NCBI RefSeq assembly: GCF_040049295.1
Contig: NZ_JBDZDQ010000002.1
Coordinates: forward strand, 372,001 to 436,000
Source of the DNA: Sphingomonas sp. KR3-1
GTDB lineage: Bacteria > Pseudomonadota > Alphaproteobacteria > Sphingomonadales > Sphingomonadaceae
Direction of reading: 5' to 3'
Length of the DNA: 64,000 nucleotides
Within the stretch, counting starts at the first letter, position 1. Every line of letters begins with the position of its first letter. This document shows positions 48,223-56,859 of the stretch, piece by piece. The notes beneath the pieces were generated by a model. The model saw only the letters and a program-made list of their open reading frames with translations. It searched no databases and was not told the origin of the DNA. The position numbers and the translations under genes are program-made.

Positions 48223-49203
48223 TCAGTTGGACGGTGCCAGCTTGGTGTTCAGCACCCAGCCGACATTGTCGTTCTCGTCGGCGACTTCCCACCACAGGCC
48301 GTTCTTGTTGCCCGTCGGATAGACGATCGAGCCGACCGGCAGCGTGCGGATGATCTTGCCCGTCGCGGCGGGAGCGGTGCGCATCGCCACGGGGCCCTGC
48401 GCCGTGAAGGTCTTGGCCGGGGCAGCCTGCGCGGTGCCGGCGTCGCCGGGCTGGACGAGGCCGAGATCGATGACCATCTTCGAATAGGCCTGGATGAACG
48501 ACAGCGTCACGATCCGGCCGATATCGGTGTTCTCATAGCCGCCGCCAACTGCACCGAGCGCACCGCCGAGGAAGCCGACGCCGCCACCGGCGCCGAACGA
48601 GATGTCGTTCTTCGCGTAATAGCCGTCCTGCACCGCGATCGTCTCGGTGGTGCGGACATTGGTGAGCGAGAGCACGGTGTTCGCCTCGAGCTTGCGCGAC
48701 TTGATGCCGCCGCCGATCGCTGCGCCCGTCCGGCCGCCGAGCAGGCCGCCGATCGCACCACCCAGGCCGCTGCCGCTCGAATTGCTGTTGGCGCCCTGCA
48801 CCTCGGCGACGAGCACATAATCGGCGGCCTTGATCTGGCCCTGGCCGACATTCGAGCCGCGCTGCAGGCCGAGATTGCCGCCAATCGCGCGCTCGCGCGA
48901 CGCAGCCTGCAGGCCCGAGCCGCGGTCGACGAGGTTGAAGCAGCCCGAGCGCTGCACCAGCACCTTCAGCAGCTTGGCGGGCGGCGCGAGCTGATACTGG
49001 GTCCAGCCGCTGGGATCGTCGCCGTCGACGATCGAGAGCGTGCCGAGCTTGCGCGCGCAATGCGGCACGTCGGTCACGGCGGCTTCCTGCATCTTCTGGC
49101 CCTTGGTCGGCTTGGCTTGGCGCTGGGCATAGGCCTGGCCGGCGCCGAGCAGCGCGGCCGAAGCCATGAGCAGCTTTGCGATGCGTGCGGACTTCGAGGT
49201 CAT
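48223..49203 (-). CDS. CsgG-family lipoprotein-like protein with SH3 tail
   Basis: The 326-residue secreted protein has a signal peptide (LLMASAALLGAGQAYAQ), then a CsgG/HfaB-like alpha/beta domain (LLKVLVQRSGCFNLVDRGSG, IKAADYVLVAEVQG, GRIVTLSFIQAYSKMVIDLG). The glycine-rich insert GLGGAIGGLLGGRTGAAIGG sits where a pore loop would be. A C-terminal bacterial SH3 domain (VAMRTAPAATGKIIRTLPVG, GLWWEVADENDNVGWV) could bind peptidoglycan. No lipobox is seen. The ATG at 49203 has GGGGGAAC upstream; the longer frame is spurious. Its role, perhaps in curli-like secretion, is inferred. Confidence 0.78.
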   Translation of the reverse strand: MTSKSARIAKLLMASAALLGAGQAYAQRQAKPTKGQKMQEAAVTDVPHCARKLGTLSIVDGDDPSGWTQYQLAPPAKLLKVLVQRSGCFNLVDRGSGLQAASRERAIGGNLGLQRGSNVGQGQIKAADYVLVAEVQGANSNSSGSGLGGAIGGLLGGRTGAAIGGGIKSRKLEANTVLSLTNVRTTETIAVQDGYYAKNDISFGAGGGVGFLGGALGAVGGGYENTDIGRIVTLSFIQAYSKMVIDLGLVQPGDAGTAQAAPAKTFTAQGPVAMRTAPAATGKIIRTLPVGSIVYPTGNKNGLWWEVADENDNVGWVLNTKLAPSN

Positions 49204-49291
49204 GATAGTTCCCCCTCTCTTTTGTGGACCGACGCGCGATAGCGGGAAAAGCGTTTCGGAGGAATTGCAGAAGTCGCAACGGCGCAGGGGC

Positions 49292-50011
49292 CTAGGCCGA
49301 GGTTTCGTGAGAAAAGGCGAGCGCGTCCTTCGTGGCGGCACCGCTGGCGGTGTTGTCGAATATGACCCAGCACTCCCTGGCGCCAGTGGCGCACGCCTTT
49401 TCCATCCAGCCGGCGCGCGCCGTTGCGTCATAGGCGGACCAATAGATGCGCGGACTGCCGTGCAGCCGGAAATAGGCGAGGCCGGGCCAGCCGCCGGGCA
49501 CTGCCGCCTCGGGTACCGGCGCGGGATCGGCGGCGACGCGGGCGATGCGGTGGGCGACCAGCAATGCCTCGGCTTCAGGCGCGAACCAGCTCGCGTGGCG
49601 CGGCTCGAGCGCAACCGAGCCGCCGACGATCTCACTCAGCTGGGCAAAGAACCGTTCCGCCGGCACAGCGTCGAAAGCGAAGCTGGGCGGCAGCTGCACC
49701 AGCACCGGACCGCGCTTGCCGCCGAGTCCAGCGGTCTCCTCGGCGAAGCGGGCGAGCGCCGCCGCGCAATTGACGAACCGTGCCTCGTGGGTGATCGACC
49801 GGGGCAGCTTCACGGCGAAGCGGAAGTCGGCCGGCACGCTCGCTGCCCAGCGTTCATAGGTAGCGCGGCGGTGGGGGCGGTAGAAGCTCGAATTGATCTC
49901 GGTCGCGCGCAAGCAGCCGGCATAGCGCGCGATATTGCTGGCGCCTGGCGGGAAGCTGTCGCGCACGTCGCGGGGCAATGCCCAGGCAGCGGTACCGATG
50001 CGCAGTTCCAT
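49292..50011 (-). CDS. DUF72-family protein
   Basis: The 239-residue product has the TIM-barrel-like features of DUF72: MELRIGTAAWALPRDVRDSF, then INSSFYRPHRRATYERWAAS, PADFRFAVKLPRSITHEARF, GPVLVQLPPSFAFD, ALEPRHASWF and YFRLHGSPRIYWSAYD. The biochemical function of the family is not established. It diverges from lepA with 67 bases between starts. Confidence 0.87.
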   Translation of the reverse strand: MELRIGTAAWALPRDVRDSFPPGASNIARYAGCLRATEINSSFYRPHRRATYERWAASVPADFRFAVKLPRSITHEARFVNCAAALARFAEETAGLGGKRGPVLVQLPPSFAFDAVPAERFFAQLSEIVGGSVALEPRHASWFAPEAEALLVAHRIARVAADPAPVPEAAVPGGWPGLAYFRLHGSPRIYWSAYDATARAGWMEKACATGARECWVIFDNTASGAATKDALAFSHETSA

Positions 50012-50078
50012 GGCGATGCAATCCGCGATGACGCCGGGGGTTCCGGCACAGCCCCGCGCCTGCTAACGCGCGCGGATT

Positions 50079-51887
<1,809 letters not shown>

Positions 51888-51917
51888 GCTCGGTCGATCT
51901 GTCTTGCCGACGGAAAA

Positions 51918-51939
51918 GGCGCGGAGTTGCCTCCGCGCC
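51918..51939. terminator. Bidirectional terminator between lepA and the peptide cluster
   Basis: GGCGCGGAG-TTGC-CTCCGCGCC forms a perfect nine-base stem. It is followed by AGTTTCTT on the plus strand and by TTTT on the minus strand, so it can end both lepA and the minus-strand peptide operon. Confidence 0.8.
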
Positions 51940-51962
51940 AGTTTCTTGTCGAGCTGCCGCGC

Positions 51963-52151
51963 TTAGTTGAACGGAAGTTCCGGCGGCAGCGGGAAGGTCG
52001 GTCCCGGCAGGCCCGGGCCGGGGAAAGGATCCCAGGGGCCGGGGAAGGGATCCCACGGGCCAGGGAACGGATCGCCCGGGAAGGTCGGAATATGGTCGTT
52101 GCTCAGGCCGCCATTCGCCTGCTCGATTTCGATGTCGTTCAAAGTTCGCAT
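51963..52151 (-). CDS. Double-glycine leader peptide with Pro/Trp-rich heptad core (P1)
   Basis: The 62-residue precursor has leader MRTLNDIEIEQANGG, ending in a double-glycine processing site, and a 47-residue core. The core starts LSNDHIPTFPG, contains three DPFPGP heptads (two ending in W, one in G) and ends PLPPELPFN. The 21-base repeat units are visible in the DNA. The core is without cysteine or lysine, acidic or neutral, and too proline-rich to form a helix. A GTG at 52163 would add four residues; GTGGGA there more likely serves as the ribosome site. It is the last gene of the cluster and a paralogue of P4. No known bacteriocin class fits. Confidence 0.8.
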   Translation of the reverse strand: MRTLNDIEIEQANGGLSNDHIPTFPGDPFPGPWDPFPGPWDPFPGPGLPGPTFPLPPELPFN

Positions 52152-52238
52152 GTTTCGTCCCACCAGTTCGAGGGATGACGGACGGCGCGGCTCGGCCGCG
52201 CGGCCCGGGCACAGCCGCCCGCCATCTTGCCGATCGGG

Positions 52239-52415
52239 TCAATCGTGCTTTGCGCGGTGCCGAGTCCACAGCAGGACCGACAGGGTTCCGAGCGTCAGCA
52301 CGATGACCGGGATTGCCAGCGCCGGACCGGCGTGCAGCGTCCCGGCGATCAGCAGCAATCCGCCGCCGACCTGTACCGGGAACGCCTTGGCCCTGGCCTC
52401 GGCCTGGTTGCTCAA
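52239..52415 (-). CDS. Tiny two-helix membrane protein, immunity candidate 1
   Basis: This 58-residue ORF starts at TTG, and its first base pairs overlap the TGA stop of the upstream peptide gene (sequence AATTGAGC), so it is translationally coupled to it. The product begins with a short charged segment (SNQAEARAKAF), then has two hydrophobic helices (VQVGGGLLLIAGTLHAG and ALAIPVIVLTLGTLSVLLW) and a basic tail (TRHRAKHD). Small two-helix membrane proteins coupled to bacteriocin genes are often immunity proteins. There is no double-glycine leader. Function is inferred from position and shape. Confidence 0.65.
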   Translation of the reverse strand: MSNQAEARAKAFPVQVGGGLLLIAGTLHAGPALAIPVIVLTLGTLSVLLWTRHRAKHD

Positions 52416-52627
52416 TTGAGCACGCCGTCGCGGCCGAGCGCGACACCCCAGGCGCCATAGGCCGCCCCGATTACCACCGCACCGGCGGGCCCGGCGATCA
52501 GGAAGCCGATGGCGCCGCCAACGGCCGCGCCAGCGGCGAAGTTATAGGCGTCGTCCATGTTGCCGCCGTCGACGAGGTCGAATTCGGCAGGGGTGAGTTC
52601 GGCGATGAGGTTCTGCTGCGTGATCAT
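52412..52627 (-). CDS. Double-glycine leader peptide with Gly/Ala-rich core (P2)
   Basis: The 71-residue precursor has leader MITQQNLIAELTPAEFDLVD followed by GG. Its hydrophobic core (NMDDAYNFAAGAAVGGAIGF, LIAGPAGAVVIGAAYGAWG) has repeated small residues at GxxxG spacing, typical of class II bacteriocins and microcins that insert in membranes. AGGAGA lies upstream of the ATG. The stop overlaps the start of the tiny membrane protein above, forming a peptide plus immunity-like unit. Confidence 0.8.
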   Translation of the reverse strand: MITQQNLIAELTPAEFDLVDGGNMDDAYNFAAGAAVGGAIGFLIAGPAGAVVIGAAYGAWGVALGRDGVLN

Positions 52628-52662
52628 GATTTCTCTCCTGAAAATTTGTTGTGGTTGTTAAA

Positions 52663-52875
52663 TCAGCGCATTTCGTAGAGCGCGACGCCGACAAGGCCGC
52701 CGACGAGCACGCCCACTGCGGCGCCCTCGGGGCCAGCAAAGCCGCCGATCAATGCGCCCGCACCGGCGCCGATGAGAAATGCCTCGGCCACTTCGTGCGA
52801 AGCGCCCGAAATCGCGTCGACTTCCGCGAGTGAGAGTTCGTGGATGTCGCTGTTGGTCATTGCAGTCGTCGTCAT
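52663..52875 (-). CDS. Double-glycine-type leader peptide with Gly-rich core (P3)
   Basis: The 70-residue precursor begins MTTTAMTNSDIHELSLAEVD and is cleaved, by analogy, after AISGA. The leader core ELSLAEVDAISG matches the common LSxxELxxIxGG pattern. The mature part (SHEVAEAFLIGAGAGALIGG, FAGPEGAAVGVLVGGLVGVA) has several GxxxG-type motifs and ends LYEMR. The ATG at 52875 has AAGGGG six bases upstream; a start two codons earlier is also possible. It resembles P8 in ending with a tyrosine-containing, charged tail. Confidence 0.8.
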   Translation of the reverse strand: MTTTAMTNSDIHELSLAEVDAISGASHEVAEAFLIGAGAGALIGGFAGPEGAAVGVLVGGLVGVALYEMR

Positions 52876-52987
52876 GGTCATCCCCTTTCTAGTCTGCATG
52901 TCGTGACGAATGCCGGGTGCAGAAGCCGGCATCCCTTGCGCCGGAACGGGCGCGCCGGACGTTTCCGGCGACCCGTTTCGGTGTGCC

Positions 52988-53155
52988 TCAATTGTAGGGA
53001 AGCTCCGGCGGGAGCGGATTGGTCGGCCCGGGCATGCCGGGGCCGGGGAAGGGATCCCACGGACCAGGGAACGGATCGCCCGGGAAAGTGGGAATATGGT
53101 CGTTGCTCAGGCCGCCATTGGCCTTTTCGATTTCGGCTTCGTTCAAGTCGCGCAT
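52988..53155 (-). CDS. Double-glycine leader peptide with Pro/Trp-rich heptad core (P4)
   Basis: This 55-residue paralogue of P1 has leader MRDLNEAEIEKANGG. The core opens identically (LSNDHIPTFPGDPFPGPW) but has one heptad fewer, then ends PGPTNPLPPELPYN. AAGGAG lies six bases before the second of two adjacent ATG codons, which I take as the start. The identical core opening and the change in heptad number point to gene duplication with repeat slippage. A nested hairpin lies between its stop and P3 (around 52945-52984). Confidence 0.8.
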   Translation of the reverse strand: MRDLNEAEIEKANGGLSNDHIPTFPGDPFPGPWDPFPGPGMPGPTNPLPPELPYN

Positions 53156-53201
53156 CATGCTCTCCTTGGCGCTGTGAGGAATGGGAGGGACGGCACGGCG
53201 A

Positions 53202-53387
53202 TCAGAGCGCCGGCTCATCCGGAAAGAATGGAGGTTCGGGCGGCCCCCAGGGACCCCAGGGGAACCAGGGGTCCGATCCGGTCGGGTCGAAGCCCGGCGG
53301 ATAGGGGCATGTCGGCGGTGTGACGGACGCGCCGGCGGCAACCAGGGCGATCTCGTCGACCGCCAGATTCTCGATGACATGAGACAT
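53202..53387 (-). CDS. Leader peptide with Pro/aromatic-rich core (P5)
   Basis: The 61-residue precursor has leader MSHVIENLAVDEIALVAAGA and a core that begins SVTPPTCPYPPGFDPTGSDP. It continues WFPWGPWGPPEPPFFPDEPA. The core has one cysteine, three tryptophans and about one third proline. It is not a close sequence copy of P1/P4 but has the same character. GGAG lies seven bases before the ATG. A single cysteine could allow dimer formation. It is another member of the Pro-rich class in this cluster. Confidence 0.75.
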   Translation of the reverse strand: MSHVIENLAVDEIALVAAGASVTPPTCPYPPGFDPTGSDPWFPWGPWGPPEPPFFPDEPAL

Positions 53388-53435
53388 GGCGAACTCCTTC
53401 CAATGGCTGCCGTGTGAACGCGCGGCAGGGTTCGT

Positions 53436-53508
53436 TCCCGCCGCCTTTCGGCGGGAGCGTTTCGCTTCTTTCGATTGCCTGCTGTCGGCGGGGCTCGGCT
53501 CCCCGCCG
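53436..53508 (-). promoter_or_regulatory. Two strong hairpins between P6 and P5
   Basis: Two eight-base perfect stems occur in the 128-base gap: TCCCGCCG/CGGCGGGA (53436-53456) and CGGCGGGG/CCCCGCCG (53486-53508). Neither is followed by a T run on the minus strand. They may partly end transcription or protect mRNA ends, and so set different levels for the upstream and downstream peptides. Confidence 0.5.
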
Positions 53509-53515
53509 GCCAGTG

Positions 53516-53710
53516 CTAGAGGGCCAGTCCGGCCGCGGCGTCTCCGGCTGCGCCCCCAGCGGCCGCCGCGGCGCCTGCGGCTGCCGCGATCGCCCCCGCA
53601 AGGGCCTGGGCAGCTTCCGCCACCGGGATCATCACCGGGATGATGATCAGGCCGCCCGATACGGCATTGACTTCATTGGCCGAGAGCGGCGTTCCTTTGG
53701 AATTGTGCAT
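53516..53710 (-). CDS. Double-glycine leader peptide with Ala-rich core (P6)
   Basis: The 64-residue precursor has leader MHNSKGTPLSANEVNAVSGG and a very hydrophobic core. The core is LIIIPVMIPVAEAAQALAGA, then a run of alanine and glycine ending AAAGLAL. AAGGAA precedes the ATG at 53710; a longer frame to 53842 is not needed. The leader has the expected LSxxEVxxVSGG form. The core is short and almost uncharged, so membrane insertion is likely. Confidence 0.78.
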   Translation of the reverse strand: MHNSKGTPLSANEVNAVSGGLIIIPVMIPVAEAAQALAGAIAAAAGAAAAAGGAAGDAAAGLAL

Positions 53711-53799
53711 GACGAGTTCCTTCCTTGCCGGCCGGCGACCTGCATGATCGTCGCGCGGCCGATGGTCTGAATTTGCGATGCGGTGGCATTCAGCTCCGA

Positions 53800-53970
53800 T
53801 CAGCGGCCGGTCTGACCCCTTGTCCGATTCCGGTTCTGCCAAGCCACGACGAGCCAGCCTGCCAGCAAGGCGGCAGGGAGAACCGCATAGGGCCAGGCAT
53901 GGGTGCGGGCGAAGAGCTCCACGAACAACAGGATCGCTCCTGCTACGATCAGATTGGCAACCACTTTCAT
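53800..53970 (-). CDS. Tiny two-helix membrane protein, immunity candidate 2
   Basis: This 56-residue ORF has GAGG six bases before its ATG. The product has two hydrophobic helices (KVVANLIVAGAILLFVELFA and WPYAVLPAALLAGWLVVAW) and a basic tail (QNRNRTRGQTGR). It follows P7 by 52 bases and has the same size, topology and tail charge as immunity candidate 1, though little sequence identity. No leader motif is present. A role in self-protection against the adjacent peptides is inferred. Confidence 0.65.
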   Translation of the reverse strand: MKVVANLIVAGAILLFVELFARTHAWPYAVLPAALLAGWLVVAWQNRNRTRGQTGR

Positions 53971-54022
53971 CGGTACCTCATTCGAAAATCTCCCGGGGCT
54001 GCCAGGAGATTCTTCCGCCGGA

Positions 54023-54229
54023 TCAGTTGAAGGCGTTCCACAGGCCGGTGCTGACGATGCCGGCGCTCGCCGCGCCGCCGATCGCGCCTGCGGCTACGCC
54101 CGCGGCGATCGCGGGCGCTGCAATAACGCCAAAGGCCGCCCCAAGAACGACTGCGCCGCAAACCAGGGCAGCGCCCTGAAGCGACGCGCCGTCGATCTGC
54201 TCGATTTCCCGAAGGGTAAGTTCCTGCAT
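54023..54229 (-). CDS. Double-glycine-type leader peptide with Gly/Ala-rich core (P7)
   Basis: The 68-residue precursor has short leader MQELTLREIEQIDGA, which matches the EL-xxEI-xxI-GA form. The core SLQGAALVCGAVVLGAAFGV continues with APAIAAGVAAGAIGGAASAG and ends TGLWNAFN. One cysteine lies in the first helix. GGGGGAAA lies before the ATG. It is followed by immunity candidate 2. Confidence 0.8.
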   Translation of the reverse strand: MQELTLREIEQIDGASLQGAALVCGAVVLGAAFGVIAAPAIAAGVAAGAIGGAASAGIVSTGLWNAFN

Positions 54230-54247
54230 GATATTTCCCCCGTGATA

Positions 54248-54463
54248 TCAGTCGGTAATGTAGTAGAGCGCGACGCCGACAGCGAAGCCGCCGACCAGGA
54301 CGACCGCCGCGCCAGTTCCTCCCGAAGACGCGCCGGCAAGAGCGGCAACAGTCCGCGCTGCGCTCATGCCTGCGACACCGGCCATGAATGCTTCGGTGAC
54401 GCTGCTGCCGCCATCGACAAGGTCGATATCTTCAATGGTAAGGGCGCAAATCGTAGAAGGCAT
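54248..54463 (-). CDS. Double-glycine leader peptide with Gly-rich core (P8)
   Basis: The 71-residue precursor has leader MPSTICALTIEDIDLVDGG, whose IDLVDGG end resembles the FDLVDGG of P2. The core SSVTEAFMAGVAGMSAARTV continues with LAGASSGGTGAAVVLVGGFA and ends GVALYYITD. AGGGTG lies six bases upstream of the ATG at 54463. It is the first gene after the AT-rich control region, so a promoter should lie just ahead of it. Confidence 0.8.
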   Translation of the reverse strand: MPSTICALTIEDIDLVDGGSSVTEAFMAGVAGMSAARTVAALAGASSGGTGAAVVLVGGFAVGVALYYITD

Positions 54464-54705
54464 GGTAATCACCCTATTGTCGTTCAATAAATGCTGCGAT
54501 TCGCAGTAGAATTGATGATGTTATCAGGGCTTTGTTCTGTCAAATGATGTTTCTTAATTTGATATTGGTTTTGCAAGTTTAACTAGATCAGTTTGGTGTT
54601 ATTCAAATTAATGCGAATATAACGAAAAAATCTCGGCAAAATATTCACGGAATAACACCGATCGAAAAGGGCGAAGTCTTGATGTGCTGATCCCATCAGC
54701 CTTGC
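54464..54705 (-). promoter_or_regulatory. AT-rich control region of the peptide genes
   Basis: This 242-base stretch is far richer in A and T than its surroundings. On the minus strand a perfect -35 TTGACA (54543-54538) is followed after 17 bases by CATCAT (54520-54515), about 50 bases before the P8 start. Further upstream lies a perfect ten-base inverted repeat, GGTGTTATTC (54595-54604) and GAATAACACC (54650-54659), a candidate operator. No gene is seen here. Confidence 0.6.
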
Positions 54706-56859
54706 TCATCCCGCGTTGGCCCTCAGCTGTTCGCGAATGGGAGCGAATTGACTGGTGATGTCCTCGAGCACGCCGCCGCGCGCCGCATAGATGCGCTGCG
54801 CCGACAGGATCGTCTCAAGCCGGTGCGCGATGATCACCCGGGTGATGCCGAGTTGCGCCACTGCGGCGTTGACCGCCTGCTCGCGCGCGGGGTCGAGGTG
54901 CGACGTCCCCTCGTCCATCACCAGCACGCGGGGCTTGCGATAGAGGGCGCGGGCTAGCAGCAGGCGCTGCTTCTGGCCGCCCGACAGCGACGAGCCCATG
55001 TCGCCGACCAGCGTTTCATAGCCCATCGGCATCGCCGCGATGTCGTCGTGCAGCGCCGCGACCGTGGCCGCCTCGGCGATCCGCGCCATGTCGGGCGCAT
55101 CGTCGAACAGCGCGATATTCTCGGCCAGGCTGCCTGCGAACAGATGGTCGTCCTGCAGCACCGCCCCGATCTGGTCGTGATAGTTCTTGTGGCCGAAGCG
55201 GTGCAGCGGCACGCCGTCGATCAGCACTTCGCCTTCGTCGGGTTCGGCCAGGCCCAGCAGGATCTTGACCAGGGTCGACTTGCCTCCGCCCGACGGCCCG
55301 GTGATCGCGACATGATCTCCCGGAGCAACGTCCAGGTCGAGTCCGTTGAGCACGAGAGGGTCGGTCGGGCTGTAGCGGAACTTGATGCCGCGCAGCGCGA
55401 TCGCGCCCTCCATTGGGGTTTCGCGCGGCAGTGCCTCGCGCGTGAAACTCACATCCTGGTCGGCGAGCGCGATGTCGGAAAGCCGCTCGAGGTGCAGCCC
55501 GAGCATCTTGAAGGCGATCCCCTGGTCGATCAGCGACGCGGCGCGCTGCAGGAACTGCGTCTTGTAGGCCATATAGGCGAAGATCATGCCGACGCTGAAT
55601 CCGCCATCGAGCACGAAGCCGATGGCCAGCCAAGTCGCGACGATCATCTCGACCCCGAAGATCAGCGTGTTCGCGGTCGACTGCCATGCGGCGAGGCGCG
55701 AGAGCGACGCACTGGCATTCATCGCATCGGTGAGCCGCGTCTGCCACAGCGCGTGGCGCGCCGCTTCCCGGTTGAACAGCCGCAGGGTGACGATCCCGCG
55801 CAACGACTCGATCATCGTCGACTGTTCCTTGCCCGACATCATGATCGCTTCTTCCTGCGCCTCGCGCTGGGCAGCGAAGGTGAGCGCACGGACAAGGCCG
55901 TAAAGGCCGAAGGCGATGAGCGCGACGAGTGCCAGCGCCGGGCTGTAGAAGAACATGATCGCGAGCGTGAAGATCGCGAGGCTGCCGTCGAGCACCGAGC
56001 CCACGGCGCCTTCGGTGAGAAACTGGCGGATCGGCTGGATCGACTGGAAGCGCGACAGCACGTCGCCGACATGGCGCTTCTCGAACCATGACACCGGCAG
56101 GCGCAGGAGGCGCCGTGCGACGTTCGCGGCGACGCCGTAGCCCAGCGCCGTGCCTGCCGAGAGCAGCACGAACGAGCGCAATAGCGACGCACCCGCATTG
56201 ATCAGCGTGAACAGTCCGAAGCCGAGCGCCAGCACTGCGAGCAGATCGCGGTCCATTGCGGGCAGCACGCTGTCCAGTGCCACCTGCATGTAATAGGGCG
56301 AGGCGAGCACGAAGGCCTGCATCACCAGGCTCAGCACCAGCGTCTGCACCATGGCGCGCTTGAGGCCGGTGATGTGTCGCCAGAGCTGCCGCAGCCGCAG
56401 GTGTTGGCGCTGGTTCGCCGGCGTGAAATCCTCCGCCGGGCGCAGTTCGAGCGCGACGCCGGTGAAGTGGTTCGAGATCTCGCTCAGCGAAAGCCAGCGC
56501 GAGCTGCCCTCGGGATTATGGACCAGCGCCTTGCCGCCACGCACGGTCTCGAGCACCACATAGTGGTTCATGTTCCAGTGCAGGATCGCGGGCAGGTGGA
56601 GATTGCCGAGCTGATCGAGCGGCAGCTTCACTGCACGCGAGGTGAGCCCTACCGCGTCGGCCATGCCGATCAGCGACTTGAGCGCGGCACCGCGCAGCGA
56701 AGGCTGGAAGCGCCGACGCAGCGTGCCGAGATCGGTGCCGAAGCCATGGAAATTGGCCACCATGGCGAGCGAGGCGAGGCCGCATTCCGCCACCTCGGTC
56801 TGGCGCACCAGGCGAACGCGGCGGCGGCCGAACAGGCCCAGATCAAGTCCATGGCTCAT
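54706..56859 (-). CDS. C39-peptidase-containing bacteriocin ABC exporter
   Basis: The 717-residue protein would trim double-glycine leaders and export the peptides. The N-terminal C39 domain has the catalytic cysteine in RQTEVAECGLASLAMVANFH (Cys26, Gln20) and the histidine in HWNMNHYVVLE (His99). The usual catalytic Asp is Asn115 (VHNPEGS). Membrane helices cover about residues 160-440. The ATPase has Walker A ITGPSGGGKSTLVKILLG, signature SLSGGQKQRLLLARALYRKP and Walker B VLVMDEGTSHLD. The ATG overlaps the stop of the HlyD gene; the frame extends 12 codons further without a ribosome site. Confidence 0.93.
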   Translation of the reverse strand: MSHGLDLGLFGRRRVRLVRQTEVAECGLASLAMVANFHGFGTDLGTLRRRFQPSLRGAALKSLIGMADAVGLTSRAVKLPLDQLGNLHLPAILHWNMNHYVVLETVRGGKALVHNPEGSSRWLSLSEISNHFTGVALELRPAEDFTPANQRQHLRLRQLWRHITGLKRAMVQTLVLSLVMQAFVLASPYYMQVALDSVLPAMDRDLLAVLALGFGLFTLINAGASLLRSFVLLSAGTALGYGVAANVARRLLRLPVSWFEKRHVGDVLSRFQSIQPIRQFLTEGAVGSVLDGSLAIFTLAIMFFYSPALALVALIAFGLYGLVRALTFAAQREAQEEAIMMSGKEQSTMIESLRGIVTLRLFNREAARHALWQTRLTDAMNASASLSRLAAWQSTANTLIFGVEMIVATWLAIGFVLDGGFSVGMIFAYMAYKTQFLQRAASLIDQGIAFKMLGLHLERLSDIALADQDVSFTREALPRETPMEGAIALRGIKFRYSPTDPLVLNGLDLDVAPGDHVAITGPSGGGKSTLVKILLGLAEPDEGEVLIDGVPLHRFGHKNYHDQIGAVLQDDHLFAGSLAENIALFDDAPDMARIAEAATVAALHDDIAAMPMGYETLVGDMGSSLSGGQKQRLLLARALYRKPRVLVMDEGTSHLDPAREQAVNAAVAQLGITRVIIAHRLETILSAQRIYAARGGVLEDITSQFAPIREQLRANAG

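Noticed and set aside
52000..52090. Short direct repeats resembling a CRISPR array
   Set aside because: The units are 21 bases, contiguous, without spacers, and encode the DPFPGPW heptads in frame.
51967..52178. Plus-strand frames across the P1 repeat region (Gly/Pro/Lys-rich)
   Set aside because: They are the complement of the heptad repeats and lack the leader and ribosome site that the minus-strand gene has.
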